Origin: Eggerthellaceae bacterium
GTDB lineage: Bacteria; Actinomycetota; Coriobacteriia; Coriobacteriales; Eggerthellaceae
Length of the DNA: 7,430 nucleotides
Direction of reading: 5' to 3'
Assembly (NCBI GenBank): GCA_017559045.1
Contig: JAFYTB010000017.1
Span: forward strand, 1-7,430
Shown piece by piece: positions 6,008-7,430 of this stretch. A program made the translations under genes and the position numbers. Within the stretch, counting starts at the first letter, position 1. Every line of letters starts with the position of its first letter. The notes under the pieces were generated by a model. That model was given only the letters and a program-made list of their open reading frames with translations, had not been told where the DNA came from and did no database searches.

Positions 6008-7309
6008 CTATTTGCGCACGCGGCGCATAACAAACAGCACAACGAAGGTCAGCATCGCCACAGCGGCGCCACCAAGGAAAATGAGCGACGAGGGCGTGAA
6101 GCCATCGCCAACCACACCGAAGCCGATCATCGCACTCGAAGAAGCGCTGATGGTCGAGCCAATCCACGGACCAATAAGCATGGGAATGAGCACCACCATA
6201 AAGATGCGCACGCCCTGGAATAAGCCGACGCGATCAAGCGGCGTGTTGTTGCGCACCTCCGCGCCGAAGCATGCGCACGCGCCCAGATAGCCGCACAGCA
6301 TGAGAACGGAACCCGCGAAGACCCCCGCCATGCTCGTGAGGAAGGTCAACATGACGCAACCGATCAGGAAGAGCACCAGCGGAAGCAGGACGGCGCGCAG
6401 GAAACCATGACGGTCGACCATGCGGCCGTAGAAGATGGTGAACACTGCAGCGATGACGATGCCGGGCGCCATAACGAAGACGTAGTTCTCGCCAAGAATA
6501 TACGGAAGGCGCAGGTAAAGCACGTAGTACGGCATGAACACCTGCAGCGCGGTGGAGAATACGCAGTAGCCGCCGAGCACCAGATAGAGAATCTTGTTTT
6601 GCGCCATCGAAGTCGGGCGGAAGCCATAGAGCACGTCGGCCAGATAAGCGCCTTCCTGCTTTGCCACAGGCTGCGAGTCCTCCATGAGGAACAGCGTCAG
6701 CACGCCGACAAGCAGAACGAGGGCGCCGATGATGGTGAAGAACAGCGGGTAGTTATAGGTAACGGTGCCGTCCTCGTTGACGATCATGAGGAACATCGCA
6801 CCACCGAAAACCGCGAGCATCGCAAGCAGCGGCATAGCGGAATTGACACCTTCGACTTTGCCGCGATTGGTGTCGTCCGTGACGTCGGTCATCCACGCGT
6901 TGAAGCACGAGTCGTTCGACAAGCTGCCGAAGAAGGTCATGACGCAGTCGAAGATGATGGTCAGCGTGATGCCGAACGTGGCGATTGCAGCTGCGTCGCG
7001 CGCAAGCGCTGCGGAAACACCCTGGAGTGCGGCAAACGCGAGAATCGAGAGGCCCCACAGGAAGGTGCCGCCCACGATGAACAGCTTTCGCTTACCCACG
7101 CGGTCCGACCACGCGCCCACGAACAGCGTGGTTGCCGTTGCGGTTAGCGCAGATGCCGAAACCATCAGGGCCACGTCGGAAAGCGACGCGCCAAAAGCGT
7201 CCTGAATAAACAGGTTGAAGAAGTTGTTCTCAACCGCCCATGCCACCTGGCCCACCAGGGCCAGCATGGTAATGAGGAACCACTTTTTCTTGCCGAGCTG
7301 CGTTGCCAT
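6008..7309 (-). CDS. MFS transporter, 12 transmembrane helices, substrate unknown
   Basis: This 433-residue protein is hydrophobic throughout, with about 12 predicted helices, the normal size for a major facilitator. The signature loop between helices 2 and 3 reads GAWSDRVGKRK (65-75, motif A), and its counterpart in the second half is GRMVDRHG (295-302). Helix 1 has polar residues (GQVAWAVENNFFN, 20-32) that resemble sugar-type or SLC45-like MFS proteins, but the substrate cannot be read from sequence. It is an inner-membrane secondary transporter. The ATG at 7309 is preceded by GAGGAGA five bases upstream, a strong ribosome binding site. The C-terminus ends in a basic tail (MRRVRK). The C39-like peptidase gene follows after 18 bp. 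GC is visibly higher here than in the TIR region. Confidence 0.93.
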   Translation of the reverse strand: MATQLGKKKWFLITMLALVGQVAWAVENNFFNLFIQDAFGASLSDVALMVSASALTATATTLFVGAWSDRVGKRKLFIVGGTFLWGLSILAFAALQGVSAALARDAAAIATFGITLTIIFDCVMTFFGSLSNDSCFNAWMTDVTDDTNRGKVEGVNSAMPLLAMLAVFGGAMFLMIVNEDGTVTYNYPLFFTIIGALVLLVGVLTLFLMEDSQPVAKQEGAYLADVLYGFRPTSMAQNKILYLVLGGYCVFSTALQVFMPYYVLYLRLPYILGENYVFVMAPGIVIAAVFTIFYGRMVDRHGFLRAVLLPLVLFLIGCVMLTFLTSMAGVFAGSVLMLCGYLGACACFGAEVRNNTPLDRVGLFQGVRIFMVVLIPMLIGPWIGSTISASSSAMIGFGVVGDGFTPSSLIFLGGAAVAMLTFVVLFVMRRVRK

Positions 7310-7320
7310 ATCGTCTCCTC

Positions 7321-7351
7321 GCTAAACTTGCTTAGCAAAGAATAACTTATA
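7321..7351 (-). promoter_or_regulatory. Possible promoter and small inverted repeat upstream of the MFS gene
   Basis: On the minus strand a TATAAG (7351-7346) is the best -10 candidate, with no convincing -35 in the GC-rich sequence before it. Between it and the ribosome binding site, GCTAA (7321-7325) and TTAGC (7332-7336) form a 5-bp inverted repeat that could be an operator. Evidence is weak. Confidence 0.3.
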
Positions 7352-7390
7352 TCCCAGCTGAGGGGCGGGGTTGGGTGACGGATGGGCTCG

Positions 7391-7430
7391 TAGCTGCTGT
7401 CACATTTTCGCGAAAATGTGACAGCAGCTA
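7391..7430. repeat. Perfect 40-bp palindrome at window edge
   Basis: The left arm TAGCTGCTGTCACATTTTCG (7391-7410) is followed immediately by its exact reverse complement (7411-7430), with no spacer and no mismatch over 20 bp. As RNA it would form a hairpin of about 18 bp closed by a CGCG tetraloop. It has no T tract on either side within view, so it is not a textbook intrinsic terminator. It lies upstream of the MFS gene and may separate it from a neighbour beyond the window, act as a repeated extragenic palindrome, or be a protein-binding site. It could extend past base 7430. Confidence 0.9.

Noticed and set aside
4967..6223. Plus-strand frame of 418 codons
   Set aside because: Antisense to the C39-like peptidase and MFS genes, both of which have recognisable motifs. 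The length comes from codon bias of the real genes.
6407..7147. Plus-strand frame of 246 codons, rich in His, Glu and Arg
   Set aside because: Antisense shadow of the MFS transporter helices.

Overview
All eight protein-coding loci lie on the minus strand, so the window reads from right to left. The organism looks like a Gram-positive gut bacterium, most likely a Coriobacteriia-type actinobacterium. This is a moderate-confidence inference from general protein resemblance, purine-rich ribosome binding sites and mixed GC content; there is no rRNA or marker gene to settle it.

Right flank (7430 to 4826): a perfect 40-bp palindrome lies at the window edge. It precedes a 12-helix MFS transporter gene, followed 18 bp later by a membrane-anchored C39-like cysteine peptidase whose cytoplasmic N-terminus carries a ten-residue tandem repeat. 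These two genes look like an ordinary chromosomal operon with fairly high GC.

Central accessory block (4777 to 1211): first comes an AbiE type IV toxin-antitoxin pair. The abiEi antitoxin has its own promoter, buried in a 36-bp inverted repeat and predicted to give a leaderless mRNA. The abiEii nucleotidyltransferase toxin overlaps it by an ATGA junction. Next comes an EcsC-like/SHOCT-domain protein with its own TATAAT promoter, bracketed by an 8-bp inverted repeat. Then comes a TIR/SEFIR-domain gene that is broken by a single in-frame TGA. Beyond the TGA the same frame stays open for 83 more codons and encodes a coherent C-terminal domain, so the locus is a recently interrupted ~297-residue gene, not a naturally short protein. 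Together the block resembles a small antiphage or abortive-infection island: AbiE, a putative membrane-associated partner and a TIR effector that is now damaged.

Left flank (1128 to 1): a small DUF1294 membrane protein, then a multi-pass membrane protein with a large extracytoplasmic domain that runs off the left edge.

No tRNA, rRNA, CRISPR array, insertion sequence, integrase or attachment site was seen. No intergenic gap exceeds about 150 bases.
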